This document shows, piece after piece, positions 25,790 to 35,665 of a DNA stretch of 64,000 nucleotides (positions within the stretch are counted from its first letter, which is position 1; each line of letters begins with the position of its first letter). The notes under the pieces are model-generated. The model worked only from the letters and a program-made list of their open reading frames with translations. It was not told where the DNA came from and searched no databases. Source of the DNA: Tritrichomonas musculus (lineage: Eukaryota; Parabasalia; Tritrichomonadida; Tritrichomonadidae); NCBI GenBank assembly GCA_039105265.1, contig JAPFFF010000002.1, positions 5,394,001-5,458,000 of the forward strand, written 5' to 3'. The translations under genes were made by a program, and so were the position numbers.

Positions 25790-28216
25790 ATGGAAATTGA
25801 ATCATATATCAAAGAACAACAACAACTTCAACCAAGCCTGATTGATTTCTTTGAATCATCAGATGATGATGATGATGCAACGTATCAAGAATTAATTACT
25901 CTTTTTGAAAATATGAAAATTATTCAAAATAGAGAACTCCTTCTCGAATTACTTGAAACATTATCAAGAATTTCGGATAACCATCATCGTGATTCACATT
26001 TTTTTGAAAAACTTGAAAAGATATTTATTTATCTCATCAAAGATAAGCAATTACCGATTTCAAATTCTGCAATATTAGATATTTATGCCAACAACAAAAG
26101 AGTTATTCTCCTTCTTCTTGAAAAAATAAAAATAATACCAGATCAATCATTTATTAATTCAATCTATACTAAGAAGGACCCACAAAGATTTAAATATTTG
26201 CACTATCTTTACTCAGGAATCAAACCTTTCATTGATTACGAAAGTCAAAAGAAGATTGAAAAACAAATTTCTTCTCGATTCAATGAAAATATTGATGTTT
26301 TTGCTGAAAAATGCAGATTGGGCGAGAATGGCACCTATATTTGCTCCTTGATTCGCGAAGACTCTATTGATGAGTTTGTTTCATATGTTACTAGAACGAA
26401 TATATCGTTAAATGATCCAATTCAACCGTCAATTTATGAAACAAATTCATTTTTAATGAATTCAAAAAAAGTTTCACTAATTGAATATGCAGCTTTTTAT
26501 GGATCGATTCATATCTTTCAATACTTGAAAATGAACAATGTTAATTTGACCGATTCATTGTGGCTCTTTGCTGTTCACTCGAATAAAGGTGAAATGGTTC
26601 ATGTCCTCGAAGAAAACAGAATTTATATTCCTGATTACAAATTCGAGTCAATCTTCAAAGAATCGATCAAATGCCATCACTACCGCATGTCAGATTACAT
26701 CAAAGACTATCTGCTTGTAAACAAAGAGAGTGATTTTATTCTCGATATGGTACAAGCTCACAACTATTACATGATTCCATTCGAAATTGATCAAATCATC
26801 ACCAATCCAAGTAATGCAGAAGGATACAATTTTTCATCTTTGTGCTTTTCTTTTAAATCGATAACGATTCCTTCATCAGTTACATCGATTGGTGAGAATG
26901 CTTTCAAAGAATGTTCAACGTTGGTTCATATAATTATCCCTTCTTCAGTGACTTCAATCGGAAACAATGCTTTTGAAGATTGCACTTCATTAATCGAAAT
27001 GACAATTCCTTCATCAGTAACATCAATCGGAAACAATGTTTTTGAAAATTGCACATCATTAAAGAAAGTGGATCTTCCTTCATCAATCACATCAATTGGA
27101 AGCGGCGTATTCAAAAACTGTTCATCATTGGTGACCATCGAAATTCCATCTTCAATCAATTCAATTGAATACAACTGTTTCAACGGATGCTCGTCGCTTG
27201 AACAAGTATCGATTCCTTTTTCAGTGACTTCGATTGGATTCGGCATGTTTGAAGGATGCTCATCATTGAAAAAAGTGACAATTCCTCATTCAATTTTGTC
27301 GATTCAAAGACGAACTTTCAAGAACTGTAAATCGCTCGAAGAAGTATCGATTCCTACGACATTGACAACAATAGAAGACAACGTTTTCGAAGGATGCACA
27401 GCACTGAAAAAGATTGAATTCCCTTCGTCGCTCAGCTGTCTTGGATCCGGAGCTTTCATTGAATGCTCTTCATTGGCTGAAATCAAGATTCCTTCTACAA
27501 TTGACAAAATAAGCAGACGTCTTTTCACGAAGTGCTCGTTGGTCACTGAAATAAGCATTCCTTCTTCAGTCACATTAATTGATGAATACGCCTTCTTCTT
27601 GTGCACTTCGTTGCAAAAAGTGACAATTCCATCATCAGTGATATCAATTCTATCTTCGTCTTTCTCAGGCTGTTCTTCACTCTCAGAAATAGAAATTCCA
27701 TCGTCGGTGAAGTCAATCGGTGGCTTCATTTTCGAGAGCTGCACCTCTTTGAGAAGAATGGTCATTCCAAGCTCGATTAAAGAGATAAACGAATCAACTT
27801 TCAAAGATTGTTCAAACCTCACTGAAGTCATAATTCCATCATCAGTTCAATCAATTCACAAACGAGCTTTCATGGGATGCTCCTCACTCATCCGACTCGA
27901 AATTCCATCGTCCGTGACATCAATCGGTGATTCTGCATTCAACGACTGCTGTTCTTTAGTGCAAATCGAGCTTCCTCCGGATTTGCTTGAGATAAATGAA
28001 TTCACGTTCGCAAATTGCTCGTCACTCAGGCAGATATCGATTCCAGAAAATGTCAAATTGATCGGTTTATCCGCTTTTAAGAACTGCGCTTCATTAGAGA
28101 ACGTCACATTCCCCAGTTCTTTCAAATCCATCGAAAGAGATGTTTTTGAAAAATGTCCAAAAATTCAGTTGCATCTTCCTCTTGCATTTAGGAAGAGAGA
28201 GTATTCTTGGTATTGA
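25790..28216 (+). CDS. Chimera of DUF3447 N-terminal region and BspA-type LRRs, 808 residues
   Basis: Residues 1-330 match the N-terminal half of the ankyrin family at 6653 and 13470: a helical start (SYIKEQQQLQPSLIDFF), then LIEYAAFYGSIHIFQYL and the FAVHSNKGEMVHVLEEN block of DUF3447. Instead of ankyrin repeats, residues about 350-800 carry about nineteen LRR_5 repeats of 23 residues with consensus IPSSVTSIGENAFKxCSSLxxV. The change occurs within a few residues at about 340-350. No signal peptide or C-terminal membrane segment is seen, so unlike surface BspA proteins it is likely intracellular. The repeats are very regular, which suggests recent internal duplication. The ATG at 25790 aligns with the family start. 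Confidence 0.88.
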   Translation: MEIESYIKEQQQLQPSLIDFFESSDDDDDATYQELITLFENMKIIQNRELLLELLETLSRISDNHHRDSHFFEKLEKIFIYLIKDKQLPISNSAILDIYANNKRVILLLLEKIKIIPDQSFINSIYTKKDPQRFKYLHYLYSGIKPFIDYESQKKIEKQISSRFNENIDVFAEKCRLGENGTYICSLIREDSIDEFVSYVTRTNISLNDPIQPSIYETNSFLMNSKKVSLIEYAAFYGSIHIFQYLKMNNVNLTDSLWLFAVHSNKGEMVHVLEENRIYIPDYKFESIFKESIKCHHYRMSDYIKDYLLVNKESDFILDMVQAHNYYMIPFEIDQIITNPSNAEGYNFSSLCFSFKSITIPSSVTSIGENAFKECSTLVHIIIPSSVTSIGNNAFEDCTSLIEMTIPSSVTSIGNNVFENCTSLKKVDLPSSITSIGSGVFKNCSSLVTIEIPSSINSIEYNCFNGCSSLEQVSIPFSVTSIGFGMFEGCSSLKKVTIPHSILSIQRRTFKNCKSLEEVSIPTTLTTIEDNVFEGCTALKKIEFPSSLSCLGSGAFIECSSLAEIKIPSTIDKISRRLFTKCSLVTEISIPSSVTLIDEYAFFLCTSLQKVTIPSSVISILSSSFSGCSSLSEIEIPSSVKSIGGFIFESCTSLRRMVIPSSIKEINESTFKDCSNLTEVIIPSSVQSIHKRAFMGCSSLIRLEIPSSVTSIGDSAFNDCCSLVQIELPPDLLEINEFTFANCSSLRQISIPENVKLIGLSAFKNCASLENVTFPSSFKSIERDVFEKCPKIQLHLPLAFRKREYSWY

Positions 28217-28611
28217 GAAATTTTTTGATTACAATATTTTTTTTGAAAAAATTAAAAATCTATTTTTTTAGATGAAAAATTGATCCAATTTTAACCTTGT
28301 CTTATAATAATCATTTGTTGAAATGAGTTTATATAATACTATTTTTCTGTAAGAAATATTTTAAGATTCTATATTTTTTATAATACCCAAAAATATACTA
28401 AATGCATTTCTCTATTTTTTATTAGTTGAATCTTAAAATATTTTCAATATTAAAGTAAAAAGATGTAAATGAAAAAGTGAAAAATTTGAATTTTAAAAAA
28501 CGAGATGATTGAAATTTAAAATAATTCTCTCAATATTTTTTAAGTATTTGAACTTTTTAAATATATCAATTCAATGTGGAAAGAAAAAACAGTTGAAAAA
28601 AAATTAGTTTT
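28217..28611. other. AT-rich intergenic region between convergent genes
   Basis: Convergent 3' ends of the LRR chimera and the cysteine-rich gene. Only A/T-rich sequence is seen. Confidence 0.5.
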
Positions 28612-30171
28612 TTATTGGGAAGATGAACCACCAACTGGTGCTTTCCTGCATTTAACGAAGTAAACAATGAGGAAAATAATCAATCCAACAACAACTACAC
28701 CTCCAACAGCAATGCCGATAATTGCTCCAAGAGGTAATTTACTTTTGCTTCCATCTGAATCAGATCTTTCACGACAATAACCATAAGAGCTACTTCCTTT
28801 ATTAAAATCAACTTCGTATCCTTCTTTGCATTCAGAACAAATTCCATTAAATCCATAACAATTTGCACATTCTTCATTTTCGCATTTTACGCATTCACCA
28901 TCATCTACTGTATAGCCTTCAGCGCATTTGGTGCATGTATCACTGTAAGAAACAGCAATGCAATTTGAAATTCCAATGGCAATACATTTATATCTGCTTA
29001 GATAATAGCCTTCATCACATTCATCACATTTATCTATTCCCTTTCGACAGTCAATGCAGTTTTCATCTTCGCAAGGCTTGCATTCGGTGCCAGAGTATCC
29101 ATCTTCGCATTTTGTACATTTTGAATTATCGCTTTTTTCGCAATTTAAGCAATGTTCTCTTGCGCATCCTTCTTCGCATTGGCCTTTTTCGACATTAAAG
29201 TTTAAGTTTTCATCTTTGCATTCAGTGCATTTTGTGTAATCTTCTGAGCATAAGGCGCAATCTTTGACCTTGCATTCTGTGCATTTTTTGTTGTTGTCTA
29301 CACCATAGCCGGCATTACAAGTTTTACATTGGCCATTTCTCTCTAAATGCTTGCAATTTGGTATTTCTGTATCAACGCATTCATCATTATTCGAACTTTT
29401 AAGCTCGTAACCATTAATGCATTCATTACATTCATTTGCACGATAACATCTTATACAGTTTTCAACTGTGCATTTATTACATGAGCCACCTGAAACATAA
29501 TATCCTGCTTCGCATTTAGTGCAATAAGTTGAACTTGAGCATGCTATGCAATGTTCTCCAGCATCACAATCAACACATTCTTTGTTGTCATTCATGTAGT
29601 AACCATCGGCGCATTCTGTACATTTACTGGCGTCACTAAGCGATGGAATTTTACATTTTGGATCCTTTGGTTTAATACATTTGCCATATGTACTCGAGGA
29701 TGAATCTAAATCGGCACCAAGATTTGAGTAAACTCTGCATGATTCGCATATTCTGTAATCTTTTGAACAAGTACTACATTCTGGATCTTCGCAACTTTTA
29801 CAATTTCCTTTTCCATCAAATCCAGATGGAAAGAATGGAATACATTTTGTGCATTTATCTGTTTCATTGCATTCCCAGCAATATTCTCCACACGAGATAC
29901 ATTTGCCATATGTTTTACTGTTTGAATCCTTATCTAAATATCCAGAGCCACATTGGGTACATTTCTCTGCATCATCGTTGCATTTTTCGCAACCGTAAGA
30001 CTGGCATTTAATGCATTGTCCTTTGGTTGAACTTTTTGATCTTTTATCAATTCCATAATATGCAGTGCATTGTGTGCATTCAGAATCTGAGCATTGGCTA
30101 CAATATTTGCCAAATTCTTCACATGAACTTTGAATAAATTGTAAATATAAAAATATAAACAATGAAACCAT
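28612..30171 (-). CDS. Cysteine-rich single-pass surface protein, 519 residues
   Basis: The start at 30171 is chosen because it begins a clean signal peptide (MVSLFIFLYLQFIQSS). The upstream in-frame extension is AT-driven. The ectodomain is made of many CxxC-containing units of the form CxxCxxxxxCxxCxxGY, as in Giardia VSP-like, furin-like and trichomonad cysteine-rich proteins. A membrane segment at about residues 480-505 (LGAIIGIAVGGVVVVGLIIF) is followed by a short basic cytoplasmic tail ending GGSSSQ. The topology is type I at the cell surface. A partly deleted copy lies 3.5 kb away at 33775-34521, with matching flanks. Function is probably adhesion or protection of the surface, by analogy only. 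Confidence 0.85.
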   Translation of the reverse strand: MVSLFIFLYLQFIQSSCEEFGKYCSQCSDSECTQCTAYYGIDKRSKSSTKGQCIKCQSYGCEKCNDDAEKCTQCGSGYLDKDSNSKTYGKCISCGEYCWECNETDKCTKCIPFFPSGFDGKGNCKSCEDPECSTCSKDYRICESCRVYSNLGADLDSSSSTYGKCIKPKDPKCKIPSLSDASKCTECADGYYMNDNKECVDCDAGEHCIACSSSTYCTKCEAGYYVSGGSCNKCTVENCIRCYRANECNECINGYELKSSNNDECVDTEIPNCKHLERNGQCKTCNAGYGVDNNKKCTECKVKDCALCSEDYTKCTECKDENLNFNVEKGQCEEGCAREHCLNCEKSDNSKCTKCEDGYSGTECKPCEDENCIDCRKGIDKCDECDEGYYLSRYKCIAIGISNCIAVSYSDTCTKCAEGYTVDDGECVKCENEECANCYGFNGICSECKEGYEVDFNKGSSSYGYCRERSDSDGSKSKLPLGAIIGIAVGGVVVVGLIIFLIVYFVKCRKAPVGGSSSQ

Positions 30172-30443
30172 TTGCAAAGAAAGATAATTGAAAAATGTTT
30201 CTTGAATATTATTTATATTAAATTCTATTGAATTTTTTAACAATTAAACAATTCATCATTCAATTATTGAACGTCTTCACAAAAATACCAATTTTGCCCA
30301 TTTCATATTTTAAAATTCCCATCAAATTACATAATTTAAATATGAATTTCTTTATTTACTTAATGAGATAAAAAACTATGCAATTTTTATGGGTTATTTG
30401 AAAAAGTGGTGAACAAAATTTTTAAGTTAAGTGAGAGAAATAA

Positions 30444-30650
30444 AGGGGGGTCGATTCAAAAAATAGGGGGTCGATTCAAAAAATAATTAATTTCAAGGGA
30501 AAACGATAATAAAAATTTATTTTGAGAAAAAAATATTTGAAAAAAAAATTTTTTCTTAAAATTATATTTTCTGAAAAAATATTCAATTTTTTCTTAACTT
30601 GATCGTCGACCCCCATTTTATTGAATGAGACCCCTATTTTTTGGGGCACT
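30444..30650. repeat. G-rich direct and inverted repeat, possible small mobile element
   Basis: GGGGGTCGATTCAAAAAATA occurs twice in tandem at about 30445-30485. About 120 bp on, an inverted version follows: TCGACCCCC near 30606, then ATTGAATGA and ACCCCTATTTTTT. The two arms could pair over much of their length with an A/T-rich centre. No coding capacity. It looks like a short MITE-like or foldback element, but no target duplication was found. Confidence 0.4.
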
Positions 30651-30917
30651 TTTTATTATAAAAAAAAGAAAAATGTGTGCAAAGAAAGCTGTATTATGCA
30701 AAACGATAAATTTATTGGTAAAATCTTTATTTTCATTCTTGAAAATTTCAACTCGAATGATAAAAAAAAAAAAAAAAAAACTCAAATATGTCAACAAATT
30801 TTTTTTCACAACTTGCTTAGTAATTGATCCATCTGGAACAAATAAGAATATACAGATTTACTGAAAGAGTTAAGAGACAATTATTTTTTGCAGATATTAA
30901 TCAAGTAAGACATACAT

Positions 30918-31215
30918 TCAGCTCATGATTGAAATAATCATGTTGTGCTCGGGCCAGTCGATGAAATAAGCAACATAGTTCTCCAATACATCATCAAAAG
31001 TCTCGCACATTACAATGAGCAAGTCTCCTTTTTTGCACAAGCAAGTCTCAACAAGTCGATGAAATAAGCTATAAAAAATTAATATAATTTCTTCACTTCA
31101 AATGCAGCTCGTTTTACTCAAGAGTGTCAACATCATGCTCGAGAATAACATAATTAGCATGTCGGCGGAAGATTACACCATATACGAGGAGATTATTCTG
31201 AGTTACAGTCGTCAT
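30918..31215 (-). pseudogene. Gene-like remnant, or a small gene with one intron
   Basis: A less AT-rich island holds two minus-strand coding-like pieces. The first, from the ATG at 31215, reads LLVYGVIFRRHANYVILEH before a stop. The second reads GDLLIVMCETFDDVLENYVA and ends at 30918. The gap between them begins GTAAAACG and ends in a T-rich tract and TATAG, and removing those 49 bases keeps the frame, so an intron is conceivable. The junction does not match the known trichomonad intron motifs, so decay is equally likely. A TTCTTTTCAG tract upstream of the first piece looks like another acceptor. No family is recognised. Confidence 0.3.
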
Positions 31216-31299
31216 GCAAATAGTACCTGAAAAGAAGTCAGATTGAAGATTGCAAAAACTCGGTTTTCTTCATAATAAGAAAATGCCCACTCGATCAAA

Positions 31300-32001
31300 A
31301 CTCAATACAGATCAAAAATTTATCAGAGCTATATGTCTTATGTCTTAATTCATTCAATTAGCATCTTAAGTAACAACTACAGTTATATTTTTGTAACTTG
31401 CATTTTATATGAAATATAAATCAAATATTTAACAAACAGCGATTCATTTTTGCATACAACACAATTTTTTTAAATAGTATTGAATAATGAAAATAATCAT
31501 CTCAATTGTAAACCAAATAAAATAAATACGTTTGGACACAAAAGCCTAGGAAATACATAATTATTTTGTTTTCAATAATAAATTGAAAATTGAATTGTAT
31601 GACAAAATGAAAAAAAAGTTTATAAAAAAAAGAATTGAATTTTGGTTATTATTTGCTAAATTATTAACTCTGTAATCCAATAATCTGAGAATCATTAGTT
31701 AATATTCAATAATCATTTTAATTTTTAAAGATAACTTTATTTTAATCTTTATTTATACATTAATGAGATAAATTAGTAATAGTCTTTTTATTTTAATATT
31801 TATATTTATAACAGTAGTATGCAACGTTATGTAAATATGTAAATAAACTCTATTTGTAAATTCAATTTAAAATAACAACTCATTGTTGTTGCTTATATGT
31901 AATCTTTATGCAAAACAAAAAAAAAAAAAATTTAGACTCTATTTTTATTCAAAAAAATTGATTTGCCAGTTTTCCCTTCTTTTGTCTGATTTAAATCAAT
32001 A
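31300..32001. other. AT-rich intergenic region
   Basis: Nothing supported: A/T runs and AT-only words, with no open frame of interest. Confidence 0.5.
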
Positions 32002-33315
32002 TTATTCAATCCTCCAAAATTTATTTGCCATTTCTTTTAATTGTTCATTTACATTATATATTGTACATGATATCGTTATAAATATAACCATTTTATTAAT
32101 GGCGTCAGGATCAATAAAAAATCCATTAACAACAACTCCACAATCTTCTTTAATCATAACTTGATAGTTTTCATTTTTTTCATTTGTTTCATCATTTATA
32201 TTAAATCCAATAGTTTCCAAAACATTTTTAGATTCTTTGTAATATGGATAAGAACTATAAACACTATTACTAATTAATTTTGCAGAATTATTAAAAAGGA
32301 ATAATATTGGCTGAGTGTAAAAGCAATTGTAATACATGCTAATTAAAGAATCAATGTCAACACAAATTTGATAAAAAGTTTGAATAGCTTCTACACTTCT
32401 ATCTTTCCATATTTGTATTTCATGTTGTGTTAAATCTTTCTCATACCAAAATATATCATAAAATGTGATATCAATTGCATCTTTTTTAATTCTGAATATA
32501 CCATGGTCTCCCCATTGTTCACCCCAAGAATTCATGAAAGTATATTCTTCATCATTAACGTCGATAAGAATGACAGCATGTCCACCATCTTCCAATTCAA
32601 CTCCTCTTAATTCTGATGCTTTTGGCTTTCTATTGATATCATTTGCCGAAATTGCATTATTTTTCTTAGTGGGATCATTGAAGAATTTACTAAAGTTAAA
32701 CCATTGAATTCCATTTAATGAAAATCTTGCAATGCAAATACGCGATTTTAATATAATATCCTTCAAGTCATTGGGAGAAGCACGATTGAAATGAAGTTTA
32801 TATTTTGGAAGTACTTTATTCATTACATATTCAATATTTTGTCCATTGTAGCCAAATTCATTAAGAAGACTTTGTACAATTGTGTTGAATGGAAGAACAC
32901 GACGTCCAACAATTCTGCTCTGTGATAAATAAATGGCAGTTGCAATTGCATGAGACCAACATATTTTATTATGTCCCTGATCTGTAATTGGATATTCTTT
33001 GATTATTTGAGAAATTTTCGATCGCCATTGAATTTTAATGATTGGATCGATGATGAAATATTGGTAAAGTTTGTTGACATCATGCAATGAGACTTTCGTT
33101 TGTTTATCAACATCAATGAAAAATTTCCTAAATTTAGTGGAACAAACAAGACAATTTGATAAGGATTCAGTAGTCAAGCTTGATAATACCGCAAAAATTA
33201 AAGAATTATTATTATCACCAAAATATTCTTTGGCTAAAGCGAAACGTGCTATAAAATCTGAAAAAGTTATTATTTGCTGTCCTATTGTATTTACAGCACT
33301 TGTTATTGCACCCAT
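32002..33315 (-). CDS. Papain-like (clan CA, C1-type) cysteine peptidase, 437 residues
   Basis: The start at 33315 (MGAITSAVNT) is chosen because the in-frame extension beyond it is encoded by an A/T-rich direct repeat. The papain catalytic set is complete: Gln113 and Cys119 in TDQGHNKICWSHA, His246 in DGGHAVILIDV, and Asn262 in FMNSWGEQWG with the usual WGxxGIFRI follow-on. A 100-residue helical N-terminal part does not look like a classic propeptide with an ERFNIN motif. A 150-residue C-terminal extension ends in a possible hydrophobic segment (MVIFITISCTIYNV). No clear signal peptide is seen, so a cytosolic or unusual location is possible. Predicted to cut peptide bonds; substrates are unknown. 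Confidence 0.85.
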   Translation of the reverse strand: MGAITSAVNTIGQQIITFSDFIARFALAKEYFGDNNNSLIFAVLSSLTTESLSNCLVCSTKFRKFFIDVDKQTKVSLHDVNKLYQYFIIDPIIKIQWRSKISQIIKEYPITDQGHNKICWSHAIATAIYLSQSRIVGRRVLPFNTIVQSLLNEFGYNGQNIEYVMNKVLPKYKLHFNRASPNDLKDIILKSRICIARFSLNGIQWFNFSKFFNDPTKKNNAISANDINRKPKASELRGVELEDGGHAVILIDVNDEEYTFMNSWGEQWGDHGIFRIKKDAIDITFYDIFWYEKDLTQHEIQIWKDRSVEAIQTFYQICVDIDSLISMYYNCFYTQPILFLFNNSAKLISNSVYSSYPYYKESKNVLETIGFNINDETNEKNENYQVMIKEDCGVVVNGFFIDPDAINKMVIFITISCTIYNVNEQLKEMANKFWRIE

Positions 33316-33316
33316 A

Positions 33317-33567
33317 AAAATAAATAATATTTTGAGATTAAAATTTTGAAATATTATAAAAATTTTAAAAAATTTAAAAATTGAATGAAAATTTTTTGTC
33401 ACAATTTTGATTGAAAAATTTAATGTATTTAATCAAAATTAAAATTTTAGTCACAAAATAAATAATCTTTTGTGATTAAAATTTTGAAATATTATAAAAA
33501 TTTTAAAAAATTTAAAAATTGAATGAAAAATTTTTTTGTCACAATTTTGATTGAAAAATTTAATGTA
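33317..33567. repeat. Direct duplication of an A/T-rich block, period about 140 bp
   Basis: A block containing gattaaaattttgaaatatt, later gaatgaaaattttttgtcac, occurs at about 33335-33427 and again at about 33474-33567. It lies directly upstream of the peptidase start, so the duplication covers its promoter region. Confidence 0.75.
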
Positions 33568-33722
33568 TCCATATGGATAATTTAATATTAAATATTTTAA
33601 TTACAAATAAAAATAAAAATTAAATAAGAATTGATGGCTCATCAAAGATTAAAAAATTAAGTTTTTATTTGAAGATGAAAGAAAAAAATGTTTTATCCAA
33701 AAAATAAAAAAAAGTTGAATAA

Positions 33723-34575
33723 AAATTAGTTTTTTTATTGGGAAGATGAACCACCAACTGATGCTTTCCTGCATTTAACGAAGTAAACAATGATAACATC
33801 TTATACAGTTTTCAACTGTGCATTTATTACATGAGCCACCTGAAACATAATATCCTGCTTCGCATTTAGTGCAATAAGTTGAACTTGAGCAAGCTATGCA
33901 ATGTTCTCCAGCATCACAATCAACACATTCTTTGTTGTCATTTAGGTAGTAGCCATCGGCGCATCCTCTACATTCGCTTGCGTCACTACGTGATGGAGTT
34001 TTACATTTTGGATCTTTTGGTTTAATACATTTGCCATATGTACTCGAGGATGAATCTAAATCGGCACCAAGATTTGAGTAAATTCTGCATGATTCGCATA
34101 TTCTGTAATCTTTTGAACAAGTACTACATTCTGGATCTTCGCAACTTTTACAATTTCCTTTTCCATCAAATCCAGATGGAAGGAATGGAATACATTTTGT
34201 GCATTTATCTGTTTCATTGCATTCCCAGCAATATTCTCCACACGAGATACATTTGCCATATGTTTTACTGTTTGAATCCTTATCTAAATATCCAGAGCCA
34301 CATTGGGTACATTTCTCTGCATCATCGTTGCATTTTTCGCAACCGTAAGACTGGCATTTAATGCATTGTCCTTTGGTTGAACTTTTTGATCTTTTATCAA
34401 TTCCATAATATGCAGTGCATTGTGTGCATTCAGAATCTGAGCATTGGCTACAATATTTGCCAAATTCTTCACATGAACTTTGAATGAATTGTAAATATAA
34501 AAATATAAACAATGAAACCATTTTCAAAGAAAGATAATTGAAAAATGTTTCTTGAATATTATTTATATTAAATTC
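33723..34575 (-). pseudogene. Truncated duplicate of the cysteine-rich surface gene
   Basis: Both flanks and most of the body match 28600-30225. The frame from 34521 gives the same signal peptide and the first 240 residues with a few substitutions, then ends after 248 residues at 33775. Compared with the full gene, about 773 bp are missing, including the last third of the ectodomain and the membrane segment. The joint shows a two-base overlap (GA), and the missing length is not a multiple of three, so the tail is read out of frame. The product, if made, would be a secreted short ectodomain. Probably a pseudogene born from duplication and a microhomology-type deletion. Confidence 0.8.
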
Positions 34576-35665
34576 TTTTGATATTTAATGAAATAATGAA
34601 GTTGAAAAAAAGAAAGTGGGGCAAAATAATGAAAATCTTAATTTAAATTATAAATTGAATACTGTTTATTTGATTTTTAAGATTTACCTTTACCTGATGA
34701 AAATTTAAATGTTGAAATGTTTAAACAAATATGAATTATTTTTCAAATATTTTTTTATTTAGATTTCTCAAAAATTTAAGAAAATTGCGTTTGATTATTT
34801 AGCCTTTTATATCAAATTATGACTATTTATATTGATGCGATTCAAAATATTGGATGATTTTTAATCTCTTTTTTTGATGTTTTTTTGATGAAATAGTAAT
34901 CATAACAATAGAAAATTTAACCATATTTCTAAATTAATAATGTTTTTTATAATGCTTTATAAAACAATGGCTTTTTATTTATTTATTAAAACAATGGTCA
35001 ATATTGACCTAAACCGCCACGGGCGATTACGATTTCCCTTTTTATTTCAATATAATGAAAAAATAATAATATTATAAAAGACTATCCTTTTACTAAAAGA
35101 ACTACGGTGAAATATAGATTGTTTCAAATTTATAACATTATTCTGCAAAAAAATTGTTCGAAATCTTGCTTTTATTATGTTGAGATATCTGAACCACATT
35201 TATTATTCGCATTGTTTGTTTGATAAAATTCACAGTTTTCAACACTACATTTTGTAACAGAATTATACATAATTTTTTCCGAGACTACCTATCGCATAGC
35301 AGGCGTCGAGCGAGGCTGAGCGAAGCGAAGCCGAGTCGAGACCCCGCAGCTGGCGGTAGGAATCGATAAAAAAATAAAACAATTGTTTCATTGATTAAAA
35401 TTATACATAAAAAAAAATAAATATAAAAATAAAATAAACATTAAAATAAATTAAATATTAAAATAAATTAAATATTAGAATAAATTAAATTTTAAAATAA
35501 ATTTGTAGAAATGAAGATAATTATATATTTATTGAATTTTAGAATCCATTCAATTTAGTTTTTGGACATCTGAAAAACAAACATTTTATCAAAAATGACG
35601 GTTATCAATAAAATAATTGTCCTTTGCGATTAAAAAATTTTGTTAATCATTTGCCAAATTATTAT
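34576..35665. other. AT-rich intergenic region with one GC-rich patch
   Basis: No gene is found in about 1.1 kb. The only notable content is the GC-rich patch at 35278-35375 and A/T-rich short tandem words (taaattaaatattaaaa) near 35430-35510. Confidence 0.5.
35278..35375. repeat. GC-rich palindromic patch
   Basis: About 90 bases, sharply GC-rich in an AT-rich spacer, with repeated GAGCGAAGCGAAGC-like words and an outer CTACC/GGTAG pairing. It resembles in style the short GC-rich palindromic stretch inside the 80-residue Maverick gene (around 793-830). Possibly a small dispersed palindromic repeat or the end of an unrecognised element. Confidence 0.35.

Noticed and set aside
26926-28131. Minus-strand frames opposite the LRR chimera
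   Set aside because: Regular LRR codons leave the antisense frame open. The same happens opposite the 2911-residue gene (42129-48020).
28863-30011. Plus-strand frames opposite the cysteine-rich gene
   Set aside because: They repeat at 34038-34361 only because the coding strand is duplicated. The composition is antisense to CxxC repeats.
30618-30864. Small frames around the poly-A tract
   Set aside because: Lys/Phe homopolymer translations on both strands, without any start context.
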